64,000 nt of DNA from the NCBI RefSeq assembly GCF_023516215.1, contig NZ_CP097349.1, positions 620,001-684,000 of the forward strand. The letters run 5' to 3'. Below the pieces are notes generated by a model. It was given only the letters and a program-made list of their open reading frames with translations, was not told where the DNA came from and did not search any database. The DNA comes from Cytobacillus pseudoceanisediminis (GTDB lineage Bacteria; Bacillota; Bacilli; Bacillales; Cytobacillaceae). This document shows positions 8,970 to 17,565 of this stretch, piece by piece; the stretch's first letter is position 1; each line of letters starts with the position of its first letter. A program made the translations under genes and the position numbers.

Positions 8970-9779
8970 ATGAATCTAGTGATGAAAAGTGACTTAGCTG
9001 AGAGGCTGGACCAGGCAGAGACAGATGTGCTGCACTCCAGATTGACAGCTATTAAAAATCGGGATGAAAACCCAATGGGCGTTGAGATTAAAAGAATTGG
9101 CCAGACAACCGCTTTTTTTGCCAGGAATATTCCGGGTCCATCATTCAATCTCGTTAAAGGATTTAAGGAAGCCGATACAGAAGTTCTGGATCAAATAGTT
9201 GATTTCTACCAGGGAAAAGGAATCCCAATTCGATTGGAGATCACACCATCAAACGGATCATCAGATTTACTGAAGCTGCTTCATCAAAAAGGATTTTATC
9301 AATGTGATTTCCATACCACTTTGTTTGCGGAGCCTTCAGATCTTGTGGATCTTCCCATTCATGCTGGCATTGATATACGCAGGATACAAAGAAAGGAATT
9401 TGATCTTTTCGGCGAGGTATATACAAAGGGATTTGGCATGCCTGGTTTCCTTAGCCAGGGGATAGCTGAAAATAATGAGGTGCTTTATGGCAATGAAAAC
9501 TGGGCCTTTTACCTAGCATTTGTAAACAACGAACCAGCTGGAATAGGTGTCATTTTTATGGAAGAAGGGGTGGCAAATCTTGCGGCCGCGGCTGTTTTGC
9601 CTTCTTTCAGAAACATGGGAGTCCACAGCGCGCTTATTCAAGCCCGAATCTGCCAAGCGATTACAAATAATGCCGAGCTGCTGACTGGTCAGGCAAGGTT
9701 TGGTTCGGTAAGCCAGAATAATATGGAAAAAGCAGGTTTGAAAATTGGATATACAAAAGCAATTTGGATAAGGGAATAA
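8970..9779 (+). CDS. GNAT family acetyltransferase, two-domain
   Basis: About 269 residues. The C-terminal half holds the GNAT core: AFYLAFVNNEPAGIGVIF, then LAAAAVLPSFRNMGVHSALIQAR, where RNMGVHSAL is the acetyl-CoA loop (RxxGVG/A type). The N-terminal half looks like a degenerate second GNAT lobe. Start chosen at the ATG six bases from GAGGTG. Substrate unknown. Closely followed by another acetyltransferase gene. Confidence 0.85.
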   Translation: MNLVMKSDLAERLDQAETDVLHSRLTAIKNRDENPMGVEIKRIGQTTAFFARNIPGPSFNLVKGFKEADTEVLDQIVDFYQGKGIPIRLEITPSNGSSDLLKLLHQKGFYQCDFHTTLFAEPSDLVDLPIHAGIDIRRIQRKEFDLFGEVYTKGFGMPGFLSQGIAENNEVLYGNENWAFYLAFVNNEPAGIGVIFMEEGVANLAAAAVLPSFRNMGVHSALIQARICQAITNNAELLTGQARFGSVSQNNMEKAGLKIGYTKAIWIRE

Positions 9780-9806
9780 AACCGCTTGAAGGCAGGAAGG
9801 TGCAAA

Positions 9807-10250
9807 ATGAAGCATAAGATACATATCAGGAAAACGGCTATTGAGGATATTCCCAAGCTTGCCCGTTTAATGGGAGACTTGGGTTATCCTGTATCGCAAG
9901 AGCAAATGGAAACAAGACTTAATAACATCGGCTCACATCCTGATTACTGCACATTAGTGGCATGTCTAAAAGATAAGGTTATTGGCATGGCTGGATTCCA
10001 TACAGGTCTTTTATACAATACTGACGGCATTCATATCCGTGTTATTGCTTTAGTTACTGATAGTAATTACAGAGGGATTGGTGCAGGCAAGAAACTGATG
10101 CTGGCTGTGGAAGATTTTGCAGAACAATTGGGGGCTGCCGGAATCGTACTAAATAGCGGAAACAGGACTGAGCGTGAAGACGCTCATCATTTTTATTTAA
10201 GTTTAGGGTATCAGGCAAACAGTACCGGGTTTGTGAAAACTCTCAACTAG
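9807..10250 (+). CDS. GNAT family N-acetyltransferase
   Basis: A 147-residue GNAT protein with the acetyl-CoA loop YRGIGAGKKLM and the C-terminal AHHFYLSLGYQ motif. The ATG follows AGGAAGGTG; an upstream in-frame start lacks a ribosome site. It lies 27 bases after the preceding acetyltransferase gene and is probably co-transcribed. Substrate unknown. Confidence 0.9.
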   Translation: MKHKIHIRKTAIEDIPKLARLMGDLGYPVSQEQMETRLNNIGSHPDYCTLVACLKDKVIGMAGFHTGLLYNTDGIHIRVIALVTDSNYRGIGAGKKLMLAVEDFAEQLGAAGIVLNSGNRTEREDAHHFYLSLGYQANSTGFVKTLN

Positions 10251-10278
10251 GCAGCGGGAATTGAGGTGAAGGAATAGG

Positions 10279-10310
10279 AAAACCAGGCTGTTTAAGAGCC
10301 TGGTTTTTCT
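10279..10310 (+). terminator. Intrinsic terminator
   Basis: Ten-pair stem AAAACCAGGC/GCCTGGTTTT with T-rich tail, ending the acetyltransferase transcript. Confidence 0.9.
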
Positions 10311-10324
10311 TTATAAAGAAGCTT

Positions 10325-10578
10325 TTGCATCCATCCCAGAAAGGGACGAGTCTATACTCGCGATACCACTCTAATTCTGCAGTTCAAAACTGTAGCACTC
10401 AGCTACGTACAATCATACGCGTTCCAATGTAACGGTGGAAAACCCGTCAAAGCTTACTGTATTTCAGCTTTGCATCTCAGAGATGATCTTCGGATCAGGT
10501 ACTGGACACCGGCTTTCACCATATGCCGGCTCTCTTTGGAAAAGCATTCCTGTCTTACTCTTCTCGTCAGCGACTTAT
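10325..10578 (-). ncRNA. Orphan T-box leader (tRNA-sensing), minus strand
   Basis: Read on the minus strand, this stretch has Stem I features: an AGTAA on the 5' side of the specifier loop, the terminal-loop signature AGAGAGCCGG...GGTGAAAGCCGGT, and GAAGATCATC on the 3' side, where ATC (Ile) is the likeliest specifier. It then shows the T-box core AGTGGTATCGCG (consensus GGTGGTACCGCG) and an ACTCGTCCC...GGGATGG terminator/antiterminator stem. No clear U-tract follows, and no minus-strand gene lies downstream: the next gene is a convergent acetyltransferase. A matching promoter lies upstream. It seems to be a leader cut off from its aminoacyl-tRNA synthetase or amino-acid gene. Confidence 0.85.
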
Positions 10579-10602
10579 TATTTGAAATTAATTAGTTGAC
10601 AA
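10575..10602 (-). promoter_or_regulatory. Candidate sigma-A promoter of the T-box leader
   Basis: On the minus strand TTGTCA (10602-10597) and TAATAA (10580-10575) are separated by 16 bases, immediately upstream of the T-box sequence. Confidence 0.5.
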
Positions 10603-10841
10603 GTAAATATTTTTTGTTAATTAAAATTACTTTTTTGGATAAAAGCGTTAAAGTAGACGGATATAGAGGTATTTACCGAATTATTACAGTAGACTGACTA
10701 GAATAAGAAAGTATTTTCTTGTTTAACAGTGCAAGGTGAAGAGGTAAATAATAAATATTCAATTGGAAGAGTGCTCATTAGGATATCGTTATCAAAAGTG
10801 GAAAAAATACGTTTACAGAATGGAAAGACTAGGAGACAATC
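10603..10841. other. AT-rich region upstream of corA, no gene seen
   Basis: About 240 bases rich in A and T. I find no conserved riboswitch signature (no M-box core) and no convincing small ORF. It should contain the corA promoter, but no hexamer pair stands out. Confidence 0.4.
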
Positions 10842-11798
10842 ATGATTAGAATACAAGCTGTAAATAAGAAAGATGAACTGCAGAAAGATATTACATTTGA
10901 GAGGCTGAAAGCAGAGTGGGAAAGTTATAAGTGGTTTTGGGTTGATTTTGATCAGCCAAACGAGGAGGAAACAGCTGAACTCGACAAGACTTTTCATTTT
11001 CATCCCCTGGCAATAGAGGATTGTGTTGTTAAACTCCAGCGTCCTAAAATGGATTATTATGAAGACTACAGCTTTTTTGTCACCCATAGCTTAAATCATA
11101 TTAACGAAGATAAGCAGGAAATCAACTTTTTCATCGGTTCAAATTACATAGTATCGTACCACCATGAGCTCTCCAAAGAAATGAATGATGTTTGGGAAAG
11201 GCTGAGCCAGAGTAAGAAAATCAATAAATGGGACCCCTATTTGGTCATGTATCATATCATTGATAAAATAGTGGATAATTACTTTCCCATCGTTTATCAC
11301 CTGGAAGATCGTTTGAGTCTCATTGAAGATAATCCAAATGATGAAACAATGGAAGAATTATTGGAGAAATTATTTGATATCCGTCATCATTTATTGCAGA
11401 TAAGATATACAGTCATTCCGATGCGGGATTTAATATACCGTGTCATTAATTCTCACAGGCTTAAAGGCGTAAAGGAAAGATACGAATACTTTGCTGATAT
11501 TCATGACCATTTGTTGAAATTGACTGAAATGATTGATGAAAACAGGGAATTGACGACCGATATCCGTGACAGTTATTTATCGATCAACTCCCATCAGACA
11601 AACCGGGTGATGAGAGTCCTTACCGTGATAACCACCATATTCATGCCATTAACCTTCATAGCGGGCATTTACGGAATGAATTTTGAAAACATGCCGGAAT
11701 TAACATGGAAATATGGTTACTTTGAAACGCTGTTTTTAATGTTTATTATTGCCTTAGGCATGTTTTGGTGGTTTAAGAAGAAGGGCTGGTTTCGATAA
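10842..11798 (+). CDS. CorA-family magnesium/divalent cation transporter
   Basis: A 318-residue MIT-superfamily channel. The long acidic N-terminal cytoplasmic domain is followed by two C-terminal TM helices (about 255-275 and 290-310). The signature YGMNF, followed by a MPEL loop (GMNFENMPEL), is at the TM1 end and forms the selectivity filter of pentameric CorA channels. The C-terminus is basic (FKKKGWFR), as expected. A GGAGACA site precedes the ATG. Monocistronic, with a terminator. Transports Mg2+ (or Co2+/Ni2+) down its gradient by family; the exact ion is not proved here. Confidence 0.93.
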   Translation: MIRIQAVNKKDELQKDITFERLKAEWESYKWFWVDFDQPNEEETAELDKTFHFHPLAIEDCVVKLQRPKMDYYEDYSFFVTHSLNHINEDKQEINFFIGSNYIVSYHHELSKEMNDVWERLSQSKKINKWDPYLVMYHIIDKIVDNYFPIVYHLEDRLSLIEDNPNDETMEELLEKLFDIRHHLLQIRYTVIPMRDLIYRVINSHRLKGVKERYEYFADIHDHLLKLTEMIDENRELTTDIRDSYLSINSHQTNRVMRVLTVITTIFMPLTFIAGIYGMNFENMPELTWKYGYFETLFLMFIIALGMFWWFKKKGWFR

Positions 11799-11810
11799 AA
11801 GCATAATGAA

Positions 11811-11845
11811 AGCTTTGCCTGAAATTTTTGGCAGAGCTTTTTTAT
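11811..11845 (+). terminator. Intrinsic terminator after corA
   Basis: AGCTTTGCC/GGCAGAGCT stem with one mispair, followed by T6. Confidence 0.8.
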
Positions 11846-11955
11846 TGGTTTTGTTTTGAGGAAGGGAGGAGAACTTTTTACTTATATGGAATGTTAATGT
11901 AATAGATTCGCCAGAGGCGGATTGGATAGAAAAATTAAGAAACGGGTGAACGGGT

Positions 11956-12483
11956 ATGGATATTTTCGAGGTTAAATCCATTGAAGGATATAAAAAAGAG
12001 CTGTCCAAACTATTAATTGAGGTGGTAAATGAGGGAGCGTCAATAGGGTTTCTGCCTCCGCTTGATCAAGCTAAGGCAGAGGAATATTGGGAGGATTTAT
12101 TAAAAAACAATGATGTGGTTTTGTTTTTAGCTGTAATGGATGGAAAAGCTGCCGGAACAATCCAGCTCCATTTATGCCAGAAAGAAAATGGAAGCCATCG
12201 TGCGGAGATTGCAAAATTAATGACTGACCCCTCCATCCGCAGAAAGGGTTTGGGACGATTGCTATTAAAAGCGGCAGAAGATAAAGCGAAACAGGAGGGC
12301 CGAAGCCTGCTTGTACTTGATACAAGAGAAGGTGATGTTTCCAATATCCTTTATCAATCAGCAGGATATCTTAAAGCAGGCATCATACCAGGCTTCGCAC
12401 AGTCTGAACAAGGCAATCTGGAGGCGACAGTGATTTATTATAAAAATCTAAACGTGACTTATGACACAAAAACTTCAAGTTAA
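11956..12483 (+). CDS. GNAT family N-acetyltransferase
   Basis: A 175-residue GNAT protein; acetyl-CoA loop RRKGLGRLLL near residue 95 and the C-terminal VSNILYQSAGYLKAG motif. No strong ribosome site is visible before the ATG (GGTGAACGGGT is the closest). Monocistronic by context. Substrate unknown. Confidence 0.87.
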   Translation: MDIFEVKSIEGYKKELSKLLIEVVNEGASIGFLPPLDQAKAEEYWEDLLKNNDVVLFLAVMDGKAAGTIQLHLCQKENGSHRAEIAKLMTDPSIRRKGLGRLLLKAAEDKAKQEGRSLLVLDTREGDVSNILYQSAGYLKAGIIPGFAQSEQGNLEATVIYYKNLNVTYDTKTSS

Positions 12484-12566
12484 TAGAATGCTTCACTAAA
12501 TTTTTCATTTATAATGATAAGGTATATTATATTTACAGATGTATTTCTATTTACAAAGGAGTTTAT

Positions 12567-12703
12567 ATGATTATTTTCAATCAGCTGGGAGTATTAAAAG
12601 AGAGTAAAAACCGGGATACGGAACAGCTTTTCTACGTATTTATGCAATCTGAACAAGGTATGTCTAAATGGAGCAATACGGTTTTTCTTACCTGCTGAAA
12701 TGA
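12567..12703 (+). pseudogene. modA: 3' remnant of modA (molybdate-binding protein)
   Basis: An AAAGGAG site and ATG open a 43-codon frame whose residues (LGVLKESKNRDTEQLFYVF, then MQSEQGMSKWS) match the C-terminal end of periplasmic-type molybdate-binding proteins; the signal peptide and almost all ligand-binding lobes are absent. Adding one A at about 12675 gives the ending KYGFSYLLK with its TGA at 12701-12703, overlapping the modB ATG by four bases as in intact mod operons. So a large internal/5' deletion has left a modA stump in front of modB, and a further one-base loss is present. The upstream promoter-like DNA may be the original modA leader. Confidence 0.7.
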
Positions 12704-13368
12704 TTCAATCCGAATACTTTTGGTCACCGGTTAAACTCTCACTGGAAATTGCCTCTATATCGCTTCTCGCTGTTTTAGTGATAGGGGTTTTAGCTGCAAA
12801 ACTGATGGCAAATCGGACGTTTAAAGGCCAGGCAATTATAGATACTTTGCTGCTTTTGCCATTGGTCCTTCCACCTTCCGTTGTAGGATTTCTGCTTATT
12901 GTGGTTTTTGGAAAGCAATCTTTCGTCGGACGAGGGATTGAATCGCTGTTTAACGGGCCAGTCATTTTTACGTGGTGGGCTGCTGTCATTGCCGCGGCCG
13001 TTGTAGCATTTCCACTGATGTATCAATCTGCCAGGGCTGGTTTTGAATCCATTGACAATGAGATTGAAGACGCCTCAAGAGTCGATGGTGCATCAGATTT
13101 AAAGGTTTTTCTGTATGTAACGATGCCGCTGGCTTCTAAAGCCATCATGACAGGAGCAATATTAAGCTTTGCCAGGGCAATAGGGGAATTCGGCGCCACA
13201 TTAATGTTTGCAGGCAATATTCCCGGAAAGACACAAACACTTCCCACCGCGATCTACGTTGCTATGGATTCAGGGGATATGGAACTGGCTTGGATGTGGG
13301 TTTCAATTATATTACTTATTTCAACTTCCATGCTTGTGTTCATGAATTTTATTAAGAAACGTTTCTAG
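12700..13368 (+). CDS. modB: Molybdate ABC transporter permease ModB
   Basis: A 222-residue inner-membrane permease with about five to six TM segments. The EAA-type loop that contacts the ATPase is seen in EIEDASRVDGASDLKVFLYVTMPLA, and the ModB-typical ARAIGEFGATLMFAGNIPGKT follows. It imports molybdate together with ModA and an ATPase. No modC lies downstream here and modA is only a stump, so transport would need subunits encoded elsewhere. The nearby molybdopterin oxidoreductase at 25-27 kb would need molybdate, which makes the defect noteworthy. Confidence 0.92.
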   Translation: MIQSEYFWSPVKLSLEIASISLLAVLVIGVLAAKLMANRTFKGQAIIDTLLLLPLVLPPSVVGFLLIVVFGKQSFVGRGIESLFNGPVIFTWWAAVIAAAVVAFPLMYQSARAGFESIDNEIEDASRVDGASDLKVFLYVTMPLASKAIMTGAILSFARAIGEFGATLMFAGNIPGKTQTLPTAIYVAMDSGDMELAWMWVSIILLISTSMLVFMNFIKKRF

Positions 13369-13407
13369 AAAGGCGGAATGCAGTCATGTGCAAACCGCCT
13401 TTTTTTG
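13369..13407 (+). terminator. Intrinsic terminator after modB
   Basis: AAAGGCGG/CCGCCTTT stem with T7. Confidence 0.85.
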
Positions 13408-13434
13408 TGTGAGCAATTGGATTAATTCACATCA

Positions 13435-13690
13435 ATAAGCGCCACTCGTTCATGAGTATTCTATCTGAAAAGCACTATTCCTAGTGATAAGCGCCATTGG
13501 CTGATGATGATTCAGTCCAAAAGGCATTATTCTCATTCATAAGCGTCATTGACTGCTGTTAATTCAGCCTGAAAGGGCGCTATTGGGAATAGATTAGCGC
13601 CATTCACACAAGCTGATTTTGCTTGAAAGGCAATATCTAATCATAAGAGAGCCATTCGTTCTTTATTGTTGAACCTTGAATCGTATAGCC
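13435..13690. repeat. Degenerate tandem repeat, about 52-bp period, 4-5 units
   Basis: Units begin at 13435, 13487, 13539, 13593 and (weak) 13643, each with ATAAGCGCCATT or a close variant, and contain TTCAGCCTGAAAGG and a CTATT block. Unit lengths are 52, 52, 54 and 50. At each unit boundary GGCGCTA and TAGCGCC-like halves form an imperfect hairpin (perfect at 13576-13601). No coding function seen; the units are too divergent for a CRISPR array. Confidence 0.7.
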
Positions 13691-13708
13691 AAGCTAAGGG
13701 AGAGAGAA

Positions 13709-13843
13709 ATGCTTGCATACATATACGAAAGCATTATTATCACAGGGATAAGCCTGTTAACAGCCAATGTATTTTTTCAGAGCGAAGGTGCTCCTGGTGA
13801 GTGGCAGTTTATAAGAAGGTATATTGAAACTGGTATTTCTTAA
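13709..13843 (+). CDS. Possible small protein, 44 residues
   Basis: An ATG preceded by AAGGGAGAGAG opens 44 codons with a hydrophobic first half (SIIITGISLLTANVFF) and a charged second half. It lies between the tandem repeat and a convergent dehydrogenase gene. No family recognised; it may be chance. Confidence 0.3.
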   Translation: MLAYIYESIIITGISLLTANVFFQSEGAPGEWQFIRRYIETGIS

Positions 13844-13898
13844 ATAAACTTTTAACAAATTGATTTTTAAATAAAGAAAGGCACAGGAATTTCCCTTT

Positions 13899-15098
13899 TT
13901 AATCTTTTATCAGCTGGTACAGTCTAAACATATCATCTCTGCTGAAGATTTTCGGAACAGGATACAGGGGATTGGCTTCCTTTAAGGCACGTTCAGCCAT
14001 GATTGGAATGTCCCTGTCTTGAATTCCGCTTACTTTTGGCGGGATCCCCATTCTGCTGTTTAGGGATTTTATGCTAAGAATAAAATTTTTAGCATTTTCT
14101 TCAGCCGAATCTGACGCATTGCCGATACCTGCGGCCACTGCCAGCTCGGCCAAAGGGTCCCATACTGCCTCTCCATAATGCTCCAGGACATATGGAAGGA
14201 TGACGGCATTTGCCAAACCGTGAGGGACCGAATAAAAACCTCCGAGTGTATGGGCAATAGCATGAACATTGCCAACATAGGCCCTGGTGAAAGCCAATCC
14301 TGCAAGATACGCAGCTTTCTGCATATTGGCTCTTGCCGTCAGGTTTTCGCCATTCTGGTATGTTTCATAAAGATTATCATAAATTAGGCGGACTGCATTT
14401 ATGCTGAATTTTCTAGTCTCTGCTGTATTGCTTCTGCCAATGTAGGCTTCGATGGCATGGGTTAGTGCATCCATACCGGTTGCAGCTGTTATATGAGGAG
14501 GCATTTTTAATGTAATCAACGGGTCAAGAACTGCATAATGCGGGATTAAGTTCAAATCAATAATCGCATATTTCTCGTGTGAGCTGCTGTCAGTAATGAC
14601 CGCTGCAACGGTGGCTTCACTTCCAGTACCTGCCGTGGTCGGGACTGCAAAAATGGGAGGGAGCTCTTTTCTAACCTTAAATTGGCCTTTCATTTGTGAA
14701 ATGCTTTTCTCTGGCCTCATAACTCTTGCACCAACTCCTTTGGCACAATCCATCGGAGAACCCCCGCCAAAAGCAATAATCCCCTGGCAGTCATTCTTTT
14801 TATATACCTCAAGTGCTTCTTCTATATTCGTATTTGTAGGATTTGGAATGGTTTTATCATATATATAAAACTCAATGTTCTTTTTCTGTAAATTTGAAAG
14901 CAAACCATCCATTAGGCCAAGACCACTGATGCCGCTGTCAGTTACAATCAGAATTCTGCTGATCTCATTCTTCTTAATAACATCAGGAAGCTTGTCCAGG
15001 CTATTGGGACCTTCTAATAATTCCGGTTTCCGCCATGGCAGAAAAGGCGATGCCAGCTTGAAGGTTTTTTGAACCATTCGGCAGTATGTTTTATACAT
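13899..15098 (-). CDS. Iron-containing alcohol dehydrogenase
   Basis: A 399-residue group III alcohol dehydrogenase. The NAD(P)-binding loop is FGGGSPMDCAKG near residue 109, followed by PTTAGTGSEAT. Metal ligands are the Asp in GMDALTHAIEAY with its nearby His, and two His residues in HAIAHTLGGFYSVPHG. It interconverts alcohols or diols and aldehydes/ketones; substrate not predictable. A GGTGAGGG site precedes the ATG. Divergent from the MhqR-like gene with a 265-base spacer. Confidence 0.93.
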   Translation of the reverse strand: MYKTYCRMVQKTFKLASPFLPWRKPELLEGPNSLDKLPDVIKKNEISRILIVTDSGISGLGLMDGLLSNLQKKNIEFYIYDKTIPNPTNTNIEEALEVYKKNDCQGIIAFGGGSPMDCAKGVGARVMRPEKSISQMKGQFKVRKELPPIFAVPTTAGTGSEATVAAVITDSSSHEKYAIIDLNLIPHYAVLDPLITLKMPPHITAATGMDALTHAIEAYIGRSNTAETRKFSINAVRLIYDNLYETYQNGENLTARANMQKAAYLAGLAFTRAYVGNVHAIAHTLGGFYSVPHGLANAVILPYVLEHYGEAVWDPLAELAVAAGIGNASDSAEENAKNFILSIKSLNSRMGIPPKVSGIQDRDIPIMAERALKEANPLYPVPKIFSRDDMFRLYQLIKD

Positions 15099-15300
15099 TC
15101 CCTCACCCCTAAACTTATCGGAAAATTCTAATATTATAAATCATATATACCTTTATGTTAAAGAAGAAGTCAATATGCTGAATGATGTAAAATAATCAGT
15201 GATTAAAAATGAGTTAAAACACTTGGCTAAATTAATTCAGCTTTCTTCCCTGCCTTTCTCGTTTTCAATGCGGAATGATGAAAGAGTTCAATCCGGATGA

Positions 15301-15329
15301 TTGACACAATCATAAATGTATTTTATAAT
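15301..15329 (+). promoter_or_regulatory. Consensus sigma-A promoter of the mhqR-like cluster
   Basis: Perfect TTGACA and TATAAT hexamers with a 17-base spacer, the best promoter in the window. The operator-like palindrome begins at the next base, so a bound repressor would cover the transcription start. Confidence 0.85.
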
Positions 15330-15347
15330 TATCTCGAAATCAAGATA
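15330..15347. promoter_or_regulatory. MhqR-type operator
   Basis: TATCTCGAAATCAAGATA is a near-perfect palindrome closely matching the operator known for B. subtilis MhqR (TATCTCGA/TCGAGATA type). Its position at +1 fits repression and autoregulation. Confidence 0.75.
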
Positions 15348-15377
15348 AATTAATTCGAAGTATTGGCAGGTGATAAT

Positions 15378-15806
15378 ATGAAAAGGCCTTGCCCTAACCC
15401 GGCATTCCTGATTCTCATGCAGACATCCAAATCCATTCATGAATGCATAAAGGACAGTATCACCAATTATAGCCTTAGCATGACCGAGTTTTCAGTGCTG
15501 GAAGCTCTATACCACAATGATATGCAGACGATACACGAAATTGGAAAGAGGATATTAATTACGAGCGGCTCGATGACTTATGTAATTGATAAGCTTGTGG
15601 AAAAGGGATATGCCAAAAGAATCGCATGTCCGAATGACCGCCGGGCGATTCATATTGGTTTAACTGACAAAGGAAATAAGTTATTGGAAGAGATTATGCC
15701 GAAACACCAGCAAAAGGTGAATACTTTTTTTGAAGAACTGAATTCAGATGAGCTGGATGATTTAATAAATTTACTTGAAAAAGTTAAAAAGCGGACAGAG
15801 ATTTAA
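15378..15806 (+). CDS. mhqR: MarR-family repressor, MhqR-like
   Basis: A 142-residue winged-helix MarR protein. The HTH region IHEIGKRILITSGSMTYVIDKLVEKGYAKR and the wing DRRAIHIGLTDKG are clear. In B. subtilis, MhqR represses dioxygenase, hydrolase and reductase genes and is released by methylhydroquinone/catechol stress; here the same functions follow directly. The start at 15378 follows GCAGGTGATA; an upstream TTG would remove that site. Autoregulation is suggested by the palindrome overlapping its promoter. Name by similarity and context. Confidence 0.85.
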   Translation: MKRPCPNPAFLILMQTSKSIHECIKDSITNYSLSMTEFSVLEALYHNDMQTIHEIGKRILITSGSMTYVIDKLVEKGYAKRIACPNDRRAIHIGLTDKGNKLLEEIMPKHQQKVNTFFEELNSDELDDLINLLEKVKKRTEI

Positions 15807-15809
15807 ATT

Positions 15810-15837
15810 AATATCTTGAATTAAAAATATTTGAATT
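15810..15837. promoter_or_regulatory. Second operator-like site upstream of the dioxygenase
   Basis: Two direct copies of AATATCTTGAATT-like sequence (15810-15822 and 15826-15837) share the ATCTTGAA half-site of the promoter-proximal palindrome. Could give local MhqR control of the dioxygenase gene. Confidence 0.45.
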
Positions 15838-15893
15838 GAAATGAGTTTTATTGGCTGAATTTAGGATACATTAAATAGGAAGAGGTGTTTACA

Positions 15894-16831
15894 GTGGGCA
15901 GAAAAACTAGCGGGATCCATCATATCACTGCCATCGTCGGCCATCCGCAGGATAATGTCGATTTTTATGCAGGTGTACTAGGTTTGAGAATGGTCAAGCA
16001 GACCGTAAATTTTGATGACCCCGGCACTTATCATCTGTACTTTGGCAATCAAGAAGGAAAGCCGGGGACAATCATTACTTTCTTTCCATGGGCAAATGCT
16101 TTCCAGGGAGTTATAGGGGATGGCCAGGTTGGGGTCACCTCCTATGCCATTCCCAAAGGTGCCCTTGGATTTTGGCAAGACAGATTTAAGAAATTTAATA
16201 TTTCTTACACAAGGGAAAAAGATTCGGAGAAGAATTGATAAAGCTTCTTGATCCACATGGCCTTGTATTAGAGTTGGTAGAAAGAGATGAGGGAGAAATA
16301 AATACATGGTCTTTTGGAGGCATCACTCCAGATGCTGCAATAAAGGGATTTGCTGGGGCGACTCTTTATTCATCCCAGCCTGAACAAACGGCAAACCTGC
16401 TTGAAAGGGTAATGGGCCTTGAACGTATTGGGGAAGAGGAAGAAATGATCCGGTTCCAATCCACTGCCCAAATCGGCAATGTCATAGACCTGAAAAAGGT
16501 TTCCGGCAAGCGCGGCCAGATGGGTGTCGGTACAGTCCATCATATCGCCTGGCGGGCAGAAGATGATGAGGATCAATTGGAGTGGCAGGAGTATGTGAGG
16601 TCAAATGGATATAGTGTGACGCCAGTCAGGGATCGGAATTATTTTAATGCCATTTATTTTCGGGAGCAAGGGGAAATTCTGTTTGAGATTGCAACCGACC
16701 CTCCTGGATTTGCGCATGACGAATCACCTGGGAAAATGGGAGAGAAGCTGATGCTTCCTGAACAATATGAGGATATGAGAAATCGCATCGAGCGGAAATT
16801 AATCCCAATTGAAGTTAGGGAACTGGATTAA
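15894..16831 (+). pseudogene. mhqO: Ring-cleaving dioxygenase (MhqO-like), frameshifted
   Basis: Two abutting frames encode one VOC-fold extradiol dioxygenase of about 312 residues, the usual size for MhqO/MhqE proteins. Inserting one A in the A5 run at 16216-16220 gives a continuous TREKRFGEELIKLLDPHGL. Metal ligands visible are the His in GIHHITAIVG at the N-terminus, the His of TVHHIAWR in the second module, and the Glu in ILFEIATDPPGF. Start GTG six bases from AGAGGTG. Expected to open hydroquinone/catechol rings with Fe(II) and O2. All motifs are intact, so the break is probably a sequencing error. Confidence 0.88.
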
Positions 16832-16851
16832 AACGAAGAGGGGAAGATACT

Positions 16852-17454
16852 ATGAAACATATTTTTCAACAAGGAAAAGATCCTTCTAAACCTGTATTAT
16901 TGCTGCTTCACGGAACAGGAGGTACAGAAACTGACCTGCTTCCGCTTGCAGGGCATATTGATCCGGAGGCCTCTGTTCTAAGTGTGCGCGGAAATGTGCT
17001 GGAAAATGGTATGCCGAGATTTTTCCGCAGACTGGCAGAAGGTGTCTTTGATGAAGAGGATTTGATTTTTCGCACTAAAGAATTAAACGGATTTTTAGAT
17101 GAAGCTGCACAGAAATACAAATTTAAGCGTGAAAACATAGTGGCAATTGGCTATTCCAATGGAGCTAATATTGCAGGAAGCTTATTATTCCATCATGAAA
17201 ACTCCTTAAGAGCAGCGATTCTGCACCATCCGATGGTTCCAAGGCGTGGTGCTGAATTGCCTGATCTTAGCGGAACATCAGTATTTATCGCTGCAGGAAC
17301 CAATGACCCGATTTGTCCCGCAGAAGAATCTACTGATTTACAGTCTTTATTGGAAAGTGCAGGAGCGAAAGTCGAGCTTCACTGGGAAAGTTTTGGACAC
17401 CAATTAACCATGGGTGAGGTTCAAGCTGCAGCCCGCTGGTATAAACAAATATAA
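16852..17454 (+). CDS. mhqD: Hydrolase/carboxylesterase, MhqD-like
   Basis: A 200-residue alpha/beta-hydrolase of the phospholipase/carboxylesterase group. Oxyanion loop LLLLHGTGGTETDLLP, nucleophile GYSNGANIAG, catalytic Asp in AAGTNDPICP and His in FGHQLT. It lies 20 bases after the dioxygenase gene, the same pairing as mhqED in B. subtilis, so it probably acts on ring-cleavage products or quinone adducts. GAGGGG ribosome site. Confidence 0.9.
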   Translation: MKHIFQQGKDPSKPVLLLLHGTGGTETDLLPLAGHIDPEASVLSVRGNVLENGMPRFFRRLAEGVFDEEDLIFRTKELNGFLDEAAQKYKFKRENIVAIGYSNGANIAGSLLFHHENSLRAAILHHPMVPRRGAELPDLSGTSVFIAAGTNDPICPAEESTDLQSLLESAGAKVELHWESFGHQLTMGEVQAAARWYKQI

Positions 17455-17565
17455 AATTAGTTAATGCAATGAATTAATAGGGAAGACTATGAAAGAATAG
17501 GCGGTGCTGATATGGGTATCCTATCAAGGTTATTTGGAAATTCAACTAAAAAGGAGACGATTAAT

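Noticed and set aside
13435..13690. CRISPR array candidate
   Set aside because: Unit sequences are degenerate and the parts between the best-kept motifs are also similar, so there are no unique spacers; no cas genes nearby.
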